Assembly: GCA_964389475.1 (NCBI GenBank) | Contig: CAYMFD010000109.1 | Span: forward strand, 1-12,242 | DNA length: 12,242 nt | Direction of reading: 5' to 3' | Origin: CAYMFD01 sp964389475 | Lineage (GTDB): Bacteria > Bacteroidota > Bacteroidia > Chitinophagales > Saprospiraceae | Part shown: positions 1 through 6,620 of the stretch, piece by piece | Position numbering within the stretch: position 1 is the first letter of the stretch | Layout: the number at the start of each line of letters is the position of its first letter | Translations under genes and position numbers: made by a program | The notes under the pieces: model-generated | Databases searched by the model: none | What the model saw: the letters and a program-made list of their open reading frames with translations, nothing else | What the model was told of the DNA's origin: nothing

Positions 1-1750
1 ATTCTTGAGTCTTTTCCTCATTTTGGGTGATGATTCTGTCTAGAGGACTGACTATTCTGGTGGTGTCTTTGGTGCTTATGTGTGTATATATCATTGTGGT
101 CTTCAGCTGTTTATGTCCTAGTAGGGCTTGTATGTGTGTGATGGCTATGCCCTCGTCGTGGAGGTGAGTTGCAAAGCAGTGTCGCAGGGAGTGTGGCGTG
201 AGCTTGGCAGGTATGTTAGCTTCCTTCTTGGCCTTCCTAACGATTTTCTGTACACTGCTTGAGCTATACTTCTGACCTGGCTTTATACTTTCGAATAGGT
301 AGACAGCAGGTTTGTACGTGTGGAAGTAGCTTTGCAGGATCTCGGATAAGACATCACTGAGCATGACGACCCTATCTTTCTTTCCTTTGCCGCCTCTGAC
401 GAAGATCTGCTTGCGATCCCAGCTGATGTCCTTTAGTTGTAACGCAAGTAATTCCGACAATCGCAGACCTCCACTGTACAAGACGTATAGAATGTTTCGG
501 TGCTTGAGGTTTGTTGGTGTACCGATTAGTCTTAGGATTGCTTTGGTACTGACGATGACGGGTAGTCGTTGAGCTGTTATAGGCCGCTTGACTAGTGTGA
601 CGTCTATCTGGTGGTGTGGTTCGATGTGGCGATAATAATACTTGAGGGCACTAGCTACGATATTTAGCAGACTATCAGAAATCTTACGTTTAGCGTAGAT
701 CGTCATGTACAGATCGATGGTGTGCTGGCTGGTCTGGCCCTCGTGCTCCTTATGCAGGTAGTCGTAGTACTTAGTGACGTGGCGAGTATACTGCTCGATC
801 GTACGCCAGCTATGTCGCCGTAGTATCATAGCGTCTATCATGGTAGTGGCGATTTTCTGGCAGTGGGCAGGTACTTTTCGCAAGATCTTACGTCCTCTCT
901 GCCCATTGCTTTCTACGACTTGTTTATCCAGTTGTGCCTCCGGTAATCGATTAATAACATGGACTCCCATTGACTTGTAGTCTGTGATCAGTTGTTCGAT
1001 GATTGAGGCTTGATAGGGTATGTACCATCTTTTTACCTGTTTGTCGTAGCGGCGATTTTTGCATCTTCGTAGTGGTGCTTGCAGCTGTCTATATCCGGTG
1101 AGCTCCACGGCGACCTCTTGTACGTAGGTGGGTACATGGTAGAGTGTCACTGTGGTGCCTTTGTCGTAAGCTTTGATTACGGTGGTCAAGGTCTCTAGCT
1201 GATGCATAGTCCAGCAGCTCCAGTACTTTTGTATGCGTCTGAGGTTTTCTACAGTGGCATAGCAGACCCATCTCTGTTGTTCTTTATGCCAGTAGGCCTT
1301 GGGCAGTTGTTTGATAAGTGAGACAGTAGTAGGATCGTAGGGTGTCGTCAAGTAAAAGTAGCGGTTGCGGTAGGTAATCTCTAGGTCACCATCTTGACAG
1401 TGGTGTATGTCCGCGATAGCGTCTTGCTCAGGATCTATCGTAGAGGAGGGAGGCGGCGTAGTCGTCGCTATGTCGGTCTTGCACTGTGCGGCCTGAGAGC
1501 CCTGAGTGGTTCCGAGTGAGTTATCTACTGCTTTTGCAGGTAGTCGGTAGGGGAGCTGTAATTGTACGAAGGCGTTAAAGGCATCTAAGTCGTAGTCGAT
1601 GTAGTAACAACCATGCGTCCTAGTAAACTTTGAAATAGACAACGACTTGATCTTTGTAAGCCAGTCGCGTCGCCCCGCAAATCTCAATAGCGTGACCATC
1701 TTATCACGATGCTGGACTTTTTCTAGTTGTATGTAGGTGCTTGTAGCCAT
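1..1750 (-). CDS. Tyrosine recombinase (phage-integrase family) with long N-terminal extension, 3' end cut by window edge
   Basis: The frame is open from ATG at 1750 to the left edge: 583 residues and no stop, so the C-terminal end is missing. The catalytic set is complete: R430 in SGGLRLSEL, K455 in RGGKGKKDR, H520 and R523 in HSLRH, H546 in LGH, and Y555 in MIYTH, with the usual nine-residue H-to-Y spacing. A SAM-like core-binding domain lies at about 285-385. The first 285 residues are extra compared with XerC/XerD-sized enzymes (about 300 residues). They carry two similar modules centred on W161 and W242, pattern [IL][KR]..[PK]...[WY][HD]K...RW. By family it should cut and rejoin DNA at a specific site through a 3'-phosphotyrosine. 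The insertion typical of integron integrases between the Lys motif and HxxR is not visible. The gene faces away from a repeat-bounded segment that begins 61 bases upstream of its start. The start is chosen for the -7 box 21 bases upstream. Family is certain; target site unknown. Confidence 0.93.
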   Translation of the reverse strand, partial: MATSTYIQLEKVQHRDKMVTLLRFAGRRDWLTKIKSLSISKFTRTHGCYYIDYDLDAFNAFVQLQLPYRLPAKAVDNSLGTTQGSQAAQCKTDIATTTPPPSSTIDPEQDAIADIHHCQDGDLEITYRNRYFYLTTPYDPTTVSLIKQLPKAYWHKEQQRWVCYATVENLRRIQKYWSCWTMHQLETLTTVIKAYDKGTTVTLYHVPTYVQEVAVELTGYRQLQAPLRRCKNRRYDKQVKRWYIPYQASIIEQLITDYKSMGVHVINRLPEAQLDKQVVESNGQRGRKILRKVPAHCQKIATTMIDAMILRRHSWRTIEQYTRHVTKYYDYLHKEHEGQTSQHTIDLYMTIYAKRKISDSLLNIVASALKYYYRHIEPHHQIDVTLVKRPITAQRLPVIVSTKAILRLIGTPTNLKHRNILYVLYSGGLRLSELLALQLKDISWDRKQIFVRGGKGKKDRVVMLSDVLSEILQSYFHTYKPAVYLFESIKPGQKYSSSSVQKIVRKAKKEANIPAKLTPHSLRHCFATHLHDEGIAITHIQALLGHKQLKTTMIYTHISTKDTTRIVSPLDRIITQNEEKTQE

Positions 1751-1771
1751 CAACAGGGGGAGTTGCTTTCG

Positions 1772-1779
1772 CAAAACTA
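1772..1779 (-). promoter_or_regulatory. Candidate Bacteroidota -7 promoter element of the recombinase gene
   Basis: On the minus strand the eight bases read TAGTTTTG, an exact match to the Bacteroidota -7 consensus TAnnTTTG. The element ends 21 bases before the recombinase ATG, which would give a short leader. No convincing TTG -33 element is seen at the expected spacing, so this rests on one box and on position. Confidence 0.4.
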
Positions 1780-1810
1780 AAAGTAGTAATATTTTAGATT
1801 TATTCTTGTC

Positions 1811-1901
1811 CTAAAATCGCACATCATGGATTTTCGCATAGGATATCTCTATGGATGCTTGTGATTTAGCAATGCCGGTGCATTATTGGCATTAAGCGCT
1901 A
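1811..1901. repeat. Direct repeat, left copy, with hairpin core
   Basis: Aligned without gaps to 3241-3331. Similarity is modest (about two thirds) over 1811-1850 and nearly complete over 1854-1901, where only 1870 and 1892 differ. The core can fold two ways. AATGC (1871-1875) pairs with GCATT (1880-1884) around a CGGT loop. Alternatively, AATGCC (1871-1876) pairs with GGCATT (1888-1893), extended by TAGC (1867-1870) with GCTA (1898-1901) past a four-base bulge. The second fold is an imperfect palindrome with extrahelical bases, which is the general style of folded recombination sites. On the minus strand the core also reads as a peptide tail ending at a TAG (1849-1851). Role unknown. Confidence 0.8.
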
Positions 1902-2586
1902 TCATGCAAGGCTTCGGTTGACTACCTGCTACCAGTGCTTTTGCTTTGTCACTGTCAAAAGCTATCTCGAGTGTACTACCATTGCAAGCGTACCGTACTC
2001 CTCTCGGTATGCGATTGCTGTCGTCTATATAGGTCAGGGCCATTATCCAATGCTCTACCCACTACGCATTGCCGAATTGTTTTCTTGCCATATTTAATGC
2101 TGTGTCTTTATGGTGATGCTGGATACCGACAGGTAAGTTCCTCCTTTAATACAGTGTCTTTGTAGCGAAGGCAGTTTACTAGAATGGTAGCTATGTATTC
2201 TAGAGGGTGCAAGTCCCCCGTTGAGATGCGGGGCAGGCCCTTATATGCGATACTTATGATCTCGAAGTAGTAGTGAGCCGTATGCATAAGCTGGAGGTTG
2301 AGGTGTTGATGTCTTGCTAGTTGGACATGGATGCCTGATTGGCTCTGCCACCACCGTATGAATGTTTTACCGTAGAGATGCGCTTGGCTGCCTGTCTCTA
2401 TGCCATGCTAGTAGAGGGATGTGCAACGGATGGTAGAGGGCTGCTGGTTCCGCCTGGTGTCTACAGAGCTCCTGCTATTACCCACTGTAGCAGTTTTGGA
2501 TCATTCAATAGAAATATAGTCGGTGCATCTTGTCTACGATTGTAGTTTCGATAGTGTGATAGGTGTACTGGCAGGGATAAAGCCTA
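1902..2586. other. Gene-poor stretch inside the repeat-bounded segment
   Basis: No convincing protein gene is seen. A minus-strand frame of 64 codons (2043 to 1849) ends inside the left repeat. Its frame continues upstream to an ATG at 2091 but is broken by a TAG at 2062-2064, so it may be the remnant of a longer gene. Its sequence is not recognised. Plus-strand frames at 1935-2165 and 2339-2545 have Cys-, Leu- and Ser-rich, low-information translations and look non-coding. The stretch contains the RNA-like fragment described at 2178-2295. The remainder (2296-2586) shows nothing I can name. Confidence 0.5.
2178..2295 (+). ncRNA. Group II intron-like RNA fragment (degenerate)
   Basis: A perfect 7-base stem, CTAGAAT (2179-2185) with ATTCTAG (2197-2203), is followed directly by AGGGTGCAAGTCCC (2204-2217), in which GGG and CCC pair around TGCAAGT. 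A competing stem, CCCCG (2216-2220) with CGGGG (2229-2233), follows. Further on, GAGCCGTATGC begins near 2276. From memory, GGTGCAAGTCC hairpins next to a CTAG-type stem occur in bacterial group II introns, and GAGCCGUAUGC opens their domain V. Here the pairing half expected for a domain V (GCACGUACGGUUC-like) is absent, and no reverse transcriptase or maturase gene lies in the window. It would therefore be a remnant. It could also be an unrelated structured RNA. Confidence 0.3.
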
Positions 2587-2973
2587 TTAGTCACCTACTC
2601 GCTTATAATTTCGTGATTCTTTTTCACCTTTTGGTTTACCATAGATGTTAATTGAGTTTTGCTTGGAGTATTTACGCCACTTTCGTTTCAATGCTAAGTG
2701 CTCCTCATGAGTACATATTTCAAACCTCTCGAGGGCAAAGTACATTGATGTAATAGTCACCATTGAAAACTTGCCTACACGTCTTTCATTACAATGCTTG
2801 CAAAAGAAGGTTTGTGGTTTGACATTTAGGTCTTTTCGAATATTACTTAACTGATCATTTAGGTTAGCCATTAGTGTAAAATGATCTTCAATGATCATCT
2901 TTAGATTCCAATCAGCCCTTAAGGTTGATTTTAATTCGAGAAACCAAGTCGTGTTAGCTTGACCAGCTGGCAT
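2587..2973 (-). CDS. Unknown small protein with a CxxC motif, 128 residues
   Basis: I do not recognise this gene by name. The product is basic, especially the last 35 residues (KRKWRKYSK and a KPKGEKESRNYKR tail). It carries CKHC at residues 58-61 and C87, H89 and H92 in ICTHEEH, which together could form a small zinc site. The middle, MVTITSMYFALERFEIC, looks like a regular helix, consistent with a folded protein rather than a chance frame. The DNA is AT-rich compared with the recQ and lpx genes (18 G or C in the 60 bases at 2821-2880, counted by hand), suggesting a separate origin. It starts 10 bases after the stop of the 60-residue gene upstream, so the pair is probably co-transcribed. A nucleic-acid-binding role would fit the charge and the Cys/His residues but is only a guess. 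Confidence 0.6.
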   Translation of the reverse strand: MPAGQANTTWFLELKSTLRADWNLKMIIEDHFTLMANLNDQLSNIRKDLNVKPQTFFCKHCNERRVGKFSMVTITSMYFALERFEICTHEEHLALKRKWRKYSKQNSINIYGKPKGEKESRNYKRVGD

Positions 2974-2983
2974 GTTCTGTTTT

Positions 2984-3166
2984 TTATGAGTATTTAAGTT
3001 CTCGGCACTTGATTATGTTGTACTTATTTTCATTAAGTAATTCTCCAAAAAGTATTTCATATGGTAGACTCCCGGTAGGATACCCAGCTATGAATGTGAA
3101 ATCTGCATCCATAAGTTTATCAATGCTATTGCTGTCTAATGACTGAGAAGAGGCTAAGGGGTCCAT
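2984..3166 (-). CDS. Unknown small acidic protein, 60 residues
   Basis: Not recognised. ATG at 3166, stop at 2986-2984. The first half is Ser/Asp-rich (SSQSLDSNSIDKLMDADF) and the second contains GYPTGSLPYEILFGELL, with no membrane segment or signal peptide. The frame stays open upstream of the ATG for 17 codons to a TAA but offers no ATG or GTG there. It could therefore also be the tail of a longer, decayed gene. It shares the AT-rich composition of the downstream 128-residue gene and lies 10 bases from it, so the two look like a small operon carried between the direct repeats. A two-gene unit of an acidic then a basic protein is a common shape for toxin-antitoxin pairs, but no such family is recognised here. 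Confidence 0.4.
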   Translation of the reverse strand: MDPLASSQSLDSNSIDKLMDADFTFIAGYPTGSLPYEILFGELLNENKYNIIKCRELKYS

Positions 3167-3203
3167 GATTTTGCTTAGTCTATGGTGAGTAGTCGCTTGC
3201 GTG

Positions 3204-3234
3204 CCTATAAAAATAGGAAGAATTGTCGATTCTT
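3204..3234. promoter_or_regulatory. Two abutting perfect hairpins between the cargo genes and recQ
   Basis: CCTAT (3204-3208) pairs with ATAGG (3213-3217) around AAAA. AAGAAT (3218-3223) pairs with ATTCTT (3229-3234) around TGTCG, with no spacer between the two hairpins. They lie 38 bases upstream of the 60-residue minus-strand gene and 105 bases upstream of recQ. They could be an operator or part of the mobile-segment end. Neither is followed by a T-run, so a terminator is unlikely. Confidence 0.3.
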
Positions 3235-3240
3235 AGTTGC

Positions 3241-3331
3241 CCGAGATCGCACAACGTGGAGTTTCGTAGTGTCAACCTCTATCGATGCTTGTGATTTAGT
3301 AATGCCGGTGCATTATTGGCAATAAGCGCTA
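3241..3331. repeat. Direct repeat, right copy, immediately upstream of recQ
   Basis: Gapless counterpart of 1811-1901. The core 3284-3331 differs from the left copy only at 3300 (T for C) and 3322 (A for T). The change at 3322 introduces an A-A mismatch in the long stem, while the AATGC/GCATT tetraloop hairpin (3301-3305 with 3310-3314) is unchanged. The minus-strand reading again ends at a TAG (3279-3281) after the peptide ALIANNAPALLNHKHR, against ALNANNAPALLNHKHP in the left copy. The repeat ends 7 bases before the recQ ATG, so any insertion or excision here would change the recQ leader. Confidence 0.8.
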
Positions 3332-3338
3332 CCTTGGT

Positions 3339-5255
3339 ATGGTGAATGCAAAAGGTGACATCAATCAGGTATTGAAGCAGTACTGGGGCTTCGATGATTT
3401 CCGCCCCCTACAGCAGGAGATTATCGAGTCGGTGCTGGGTGGTGGTGATACCCTCGCCCTGCTACCCACGGGTGGTGGTAAGAGCCTCTGCTATCAGTTG
3501 CCAGCCATCGTACTGCCGTATAAGACTATTGTCATCTCGCCCTTAATCGCTCTGATGGAGGACCAGGTCAATAGTCTACTGCGCCGAGGTATCCGAGCGG
3601 CAGCTATCCACAGTGGTCTAGACCGTAGGGCTGTCGATATTACAATTGACAACTGGGTGCACGGTCCGACCAAGGTGCTCTTCATAGCGCCAGAGCGGAT
3701 CACGACGCCTATTTTTTGGGAGCGACTCAAGCGGGTCAATCTGAGCCTCCTGGCCGTGGATGAGGCCCATTGTATATCACAGTGGGGTTTTGACTTTAGA
3801 CCTAGTTACTTCGATGTCCTAAAAATCAAAGACATACATCCGCAGGTACCTGTCATCGCCTTGACGGCAACGGCGACCGATGTCGTGATTGATGATATAA
3901 AAGATAAGCTCGGTATCGGCGATGCTGGTTTTTTTAGAAAGAGTTTTAGACGAGACAACCTACACCTCCAGGTGATTAATACCACAGGTAAGGAGTCAGC
4001 CCTGCTTACTGCACTCAGCCGATTGTCAGGTACAGGTATCATCTATCAGCGCAATCGACGACAGACAAGAGAGGTCGCTGAGCTACTCGCTGCCACTGGC
4101 TACAGGGTAACCTACTACCACGGTGGGCTCTCACACAAGGAGCGGCAAGAGCGACAGGCAGCATGGATGGATGGTAAGGTAGACCTGATCGTCTGTACCA
4201 ATGCCTTTGGGATGGGTATCGATAAGCCCGATGTCCGCTATGTCATACACCTAGACGTACCGCCGAGCATAGAGGAGTACTATCAGGAGATAGGGCGGGC
4301 CGGCAGAGATGGTCTGCCTGCCGAAGTAATAAGTATCTTGAGTGATCAAGACTTCGCCGCAGCTAGGTATAATCATACGACGGCCTACTATCCACTCGAC
4401 CAGGTGCATAGCGTCTATCATCGCCTGCATATGTACCTCGATATCCCGGTAGGATCTGGTGCTGGGGAGTCCTACGACTTTGATGTCAATGCCTTTGTCG
4501 ATCGTACGAGACTAGCGGGCAGGCTGGTTTGGTCGACCCTGCAGCTGCTAGAGCGAGAGGGATGGCTGGCGTTGAGTGATGGCGTCAAGTCTCCGAGTAA
4601 GGCGATGATCCTCGTGCAAGGCTGGCAAATCAATGAGATGCTCCGTGACCAGCCAGCGAAGATGAAGGTGGTACAGCACTTGCTCCGCCACTACGAGGGC
4701 CTCTTCGTCACTAAGAGTACGATCGATGAGGATGACCTGGCTGCACAATCTGGTCTCTCCAGGAGGCAGATCGTACAACAGCTCAAACAACTACGGCGGG
4801 AGGGCATCATCGACTACGAGCCGGCGAAGAGTGGCCCACAGGTGACCATGCTACGGGAGCGACTGTCGACGACTAATTTTGAAATCGACAAAACTCGATA
4901 CCACCTACGTAAGGAGCGGGCTGGCAAGCGCCTAGATGCCATGATAGACTACTTCGCTGTAGCGGAATGTAGGCAGCAGTTTGTACTGGCATACTTCGGC
5001 GAGGAGGACTCTCAGCCGTGTGGACACTGTGATCGATGTCAGGCGGGCGGTATAGGACTAGCCGCTCCTGAAGAGGTTGACAAGGTAAGAGCACATATCG
5101 CCCAGGTCGTCAAGAACACCGACACCCTCACGGCTCAGGAGTACGTAAGCATGTACCCACGTACCAAGCGGCTCAAGGCGATAGCCATCATCCAGCAGAT
5201 CCGTGATAGTGGGGTAGACCTCCCACTCGCAGCACTAGAAGAGCTCGATGACTAA
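3339..5255 (+). CDS. recQ: RecQ-family ATP-dependent DNA helicase without an HRDC domain
   Basis: A 3'-to-5' superfamily 2 helicase of recombination and replication repair. Visible in order: motif 0 at F18-Q25, Walker A TGGGKS at 44-49, DEAH at 141-144 followed by the aromatic-rich loop SQWGFDFRP, motif III TATAT near 175, and motif VI QEIGRAGRDG near 316-325. Next come the winged-helix/RQC region and a zinc site of C544, C561, C564 and C567 (CGHCDRC). The loop has Phe where the E. coli enzyme has His (QWGHDFRP); aromatic residues there are, as far as I recall, usual in Bacteroidota. At 638 residues it ends about 70 residues after the zinc site with a helical tail and has no HRDC domain. The ATG is chosen because the frame starts just before motif 0. 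It overlaps the next gene by 8 bases. The upstream region is taken up by the direct repeat, and no clear promoter is seen. Confidence 0.95.
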   Translation: MVNAKGDINQVLKQYWGFDDFRPLQQEIIESVLGGGDTLALLPTGGGKSLCYQLPAIVLPYKTIVISPLIALMEDQVNSLLRRGIRAAAIHSGLDRRAVDITIDNWVHGPTKVLFIAPERITTPIFWERLKRVNLSLLAVDEAHCISQWGFDFRPSYFDVLKIKDIHPQVPVIALTATATDVVIDDIKDKLGIGDAGFFRKSFRRDNLHLQVINTTGKESALLTALSRLSGTGIIYQRNRRQTREVAELLAATGYRVTYYHGGLSHKERQERQAAWMDGKVDLIVCTNAFGMGIDKPDVRYVIHLDVPPSIEEYYQEIGRAGRDGLPAEVISILSDQDFAAARYNHTTAYYPLDQVHSVYHRLHMYLDIPVGSGAGESYDFDVNAFVDRTRLAGRLVWSTLQLLEREGWLALSDGVKSPSKAMILVQGWQINEMLRDQPAKMKVVQHLLRHYEGLFVTKSTIDEDDLAAQSGLSRRQIVQQLKQLRREGIIDYEPAKSGPQVTMLRERLSTTNFEIDKTRYHLRKERAGKRLDAMIDYFAVAECRQQFVLAYFGEEDSQPCGHCDRCQAGGIGLAAPEEVDKVRAHIAQVVKNTDTLTAQEYVSMYPRTKRLKAIAIIQQIRDSGVDLPLAALEELDD

Positions 5256-6357
5256 GGCCTCCCGACATATCGTCCTCGTCATGACGTCAGACCTGACCAG
5301 TGACCAGCGTATGCAGCGAGTGGCGGCTACCCTCCATGCGACTGGCTACAGGGTGACGATGGTCGGCAGGGACTTCGATGAGGCATTGCCGCTAGCAGGT
5401 CACCCCTGGGAGGAGGTCCGCCTCAGGCCTAGTAAGTCGGCAGGTCCGAGGATGTACTACGACTTCAATCGCCAGCTAGAGCAGTTGCTACCTAACCTAG
5501 AGGCAGATCTGTACTGTGCCGTAGACCTCGATACAGTAATGGCGGTAAGTAGGGTAGCACAGGCGGGGTCAATACCTTGGATCTTTGATGCACACGAGTA
5601 CTTCACCGAGGTCCCAGAGCTCATAGGTCGCCCACTCAAGCGCTGGGTGTGGCGATGGATGAGGCGGTATGTGAGGTCAGCAGCGACAGCGATTACGGTC
5701 AATGGCAGCCTTGCTAGAATACTATCTACCCACTATCATAAAGCGTTTGCAGTAGTACGGAATGTGCCCTCCCATACCCACAAGCAGTGTGTACTAGATA
5801 AGCCAGATAAGCGCATCATCTACCAAGGCGCCATCAACCAAGGCAGGTGGGTAGAGCAGTATATAGAGATGATGTCGTCGCTGCCAGCGGATGTGTCGCT
5901 CCACCTCTACGGTGACGGTGATAAGATGCCCGTCGTCAGGCAACTAGCGGCAGCGAGCCCGCGGTCCAGCGATATACACCTACATGGCAAGGTCGCCCCC
6001 ACGCAATTGAGCCAAGCCAGTCAACTAGGATGGCTAGGAGTTAATGTACTAGATGTGGAGAGCAAAAGCTACTACTACAGCCTCGCCAACAAGTTTTTTG
6101 ATTACATGCATGCTGGACTACCCAGTATCAATAGTCGGCTGCCAGAGTATGAGGCCATCCTCGCGGAGCATGAGGTCGGCACCTGCATAGACAATACCAT
6201 CACCGCCCTCACCAAGGCAGTGCTAAACTACTATCACTCACCCGAGCTATACACTACACATGCTGCAGCCACCCGCGATGCCTCTATGATCTACAGCTGG
6301 CAGCAGGAGCAGCAAGTACTTCTAAGACTCATCGAGCAGCAATTACTAGGAACCTAA
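5248..6357 (+). CDS. GT-B fold glycosyltransferase (GT4-like)
   Basis: 369 residues, cytoplasmic by appearance: no signal peptide or membrane segment. The N-terminal half begins with a Rossmann-type strand (IVLVMTSDLTSDQRMQRVAATL) and contains DAHEYFTEVPEL near 115, a motif common in Bacteroidota GT4-type enzymes. The C-terminal half has the strand IIYQGAINQGRW, HLYGDGD, and the donor-binding segment KFFDYMHAGLPSI near 290-300, the counterpart of the E-x7-E region of GT4. It should transfer a sugar from a nucleotide donor; acceptor and sugar cannot be told. Its ATG lies inside the last codons of recQ (8-base overlap), so translation is probably coupled, although no functional link to RecQ is evident. 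It is followed by a long repeat-rich non-coding region. Confidence 0.85.
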   Translation: MTKASRHIVLVMTSDLTSDQRMQRVAATLHATGYRVTMVGRDFDEALPLAGHPWEEVRLRPSKSAGPRMYYDFNRQLEQLLPNLEADLYCAVDLDTVMAVSRVAQAGSIPWIFDAHEYFTEVPELIGRPLKRWVWRWMRRYVRSAATAITVNGSLARILSTHYHKAFAVVRNVPSHTHKQCVLDKPDKRIIYQGAINQGRWVEQYIEMMSSLPADVSLHLYGDGDKMPVVRQLAAASPRSSDIHLHGKVAPTQLSQASQLGWLGVNVLDVESKSYYYSLANKFFDYMHAGLPSINSRLPEYEAILAEHEVGTCIDNTITALTKAVLNYYHSPELYTTHAAATRDASMIYSWQQEQQVLLRLIEQQLLGT

Positions 6358-6372
6358 GCTTGCTGCTCAGTC

Positions 6373-6619
6373 GGACCCAAGCAGCCCATCCTCGACACGG
6401 AGGTCGAGGTTCTTTCGCTCTCTTGACATTTAGTCAAGAGACCACTTCGTGGCCTGCTCCGTCATCCTTGTGGATGGAATGGCTAATAGGTGTCGCTGAG
6501 CGACATCCTGATTATTGTTTAACAGAACGAAGACCCAAATTTCACTATCAAAAGGCGGAGCATCAGTTTAAGCTCCCCTCGCTTTTAAGAGAGGGTCAGG
6601 GAGAGTCCGTACACGAGTA
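6373..6619. repeat. 248-base tandem element, first copy, a chain of hairpins
   Basis: Bases 6414-6595 are identical to 6662-6843 (182 bases); the flanks of the unit differ at only a few positions. In order, the unit contains: CCTCGAC/GTCGAGG (6390-6396 with 6403-6409), CTCTTGAC/GTCAAGAG (6420-6427 with 6433-6440), CCAC/GTGG (6442-6452), CATCC/GGATG (6463-6476), TGTCGC/GCGACA (6491-6505) and CCCTC/GAGGG (6576-6580 with 6591-6595). The last hairpin resembles the CCCCTC-nnn-GAGGGG intergenic repeats widespread in Bacteroidota. It begins 15 bases after the glycosyltransferase stop. The first hairpin is followed by a pyrimidine-rich run and might also act as a weak terminator. Confidence 0.9.
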
Positions 6620-6620
6620 T

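Larger units (their letters stand above)
1811..3331. mobile_element. Candidate repeat-bounded mobile segment (cassette-like) beside the recombinase
   Basis: Two direct repeats of about 91 bases, 1811-1901 and 3241-3331, bound a segment that holds two AT-rich minus-strand genes and an RNA-like fragment. A recombinase lies immediately outside the left repeat and is transcribed away from the segment, as in an integron platform. The right repeat stops 7 bases before the recQ start, so the segment sits in the upstream region of recQ. Recombination between the repeats would release a circle of about 1430 bases. That the repeats are substrates of this recombinase is inference. A dispersed intergenic repeat that happens to occur twice is the main alternative. 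Confidence 0.3.

Noticed and set aside
1..1750. Integron integrase (IntI)
   Set aside because: The catalytic residues fit any tyrosine recombinase, the IntI-type insertion before HxxR is not visible, and the long N-terminal extension is foreign to IntI. The layout resemblance is kept as a hypothesis only.
1849..2043. C-terminal end of an IS110-type transposase on the minus strand
   Set aside because: The tail (KPCMIALNANNAPALLN) loosely recalls the IS110 end, but the spacing of the hydrophobic positions does not fit and the MRKLL core is missing.
2037..2075. tRNA-like string (GTGGGTAGAGCA) on the minus strand
   Set aside because: It resembles a D-arm, but there is no matching acceptor stem, anticodon arm or T-arm (GGTTCGA) nearby.
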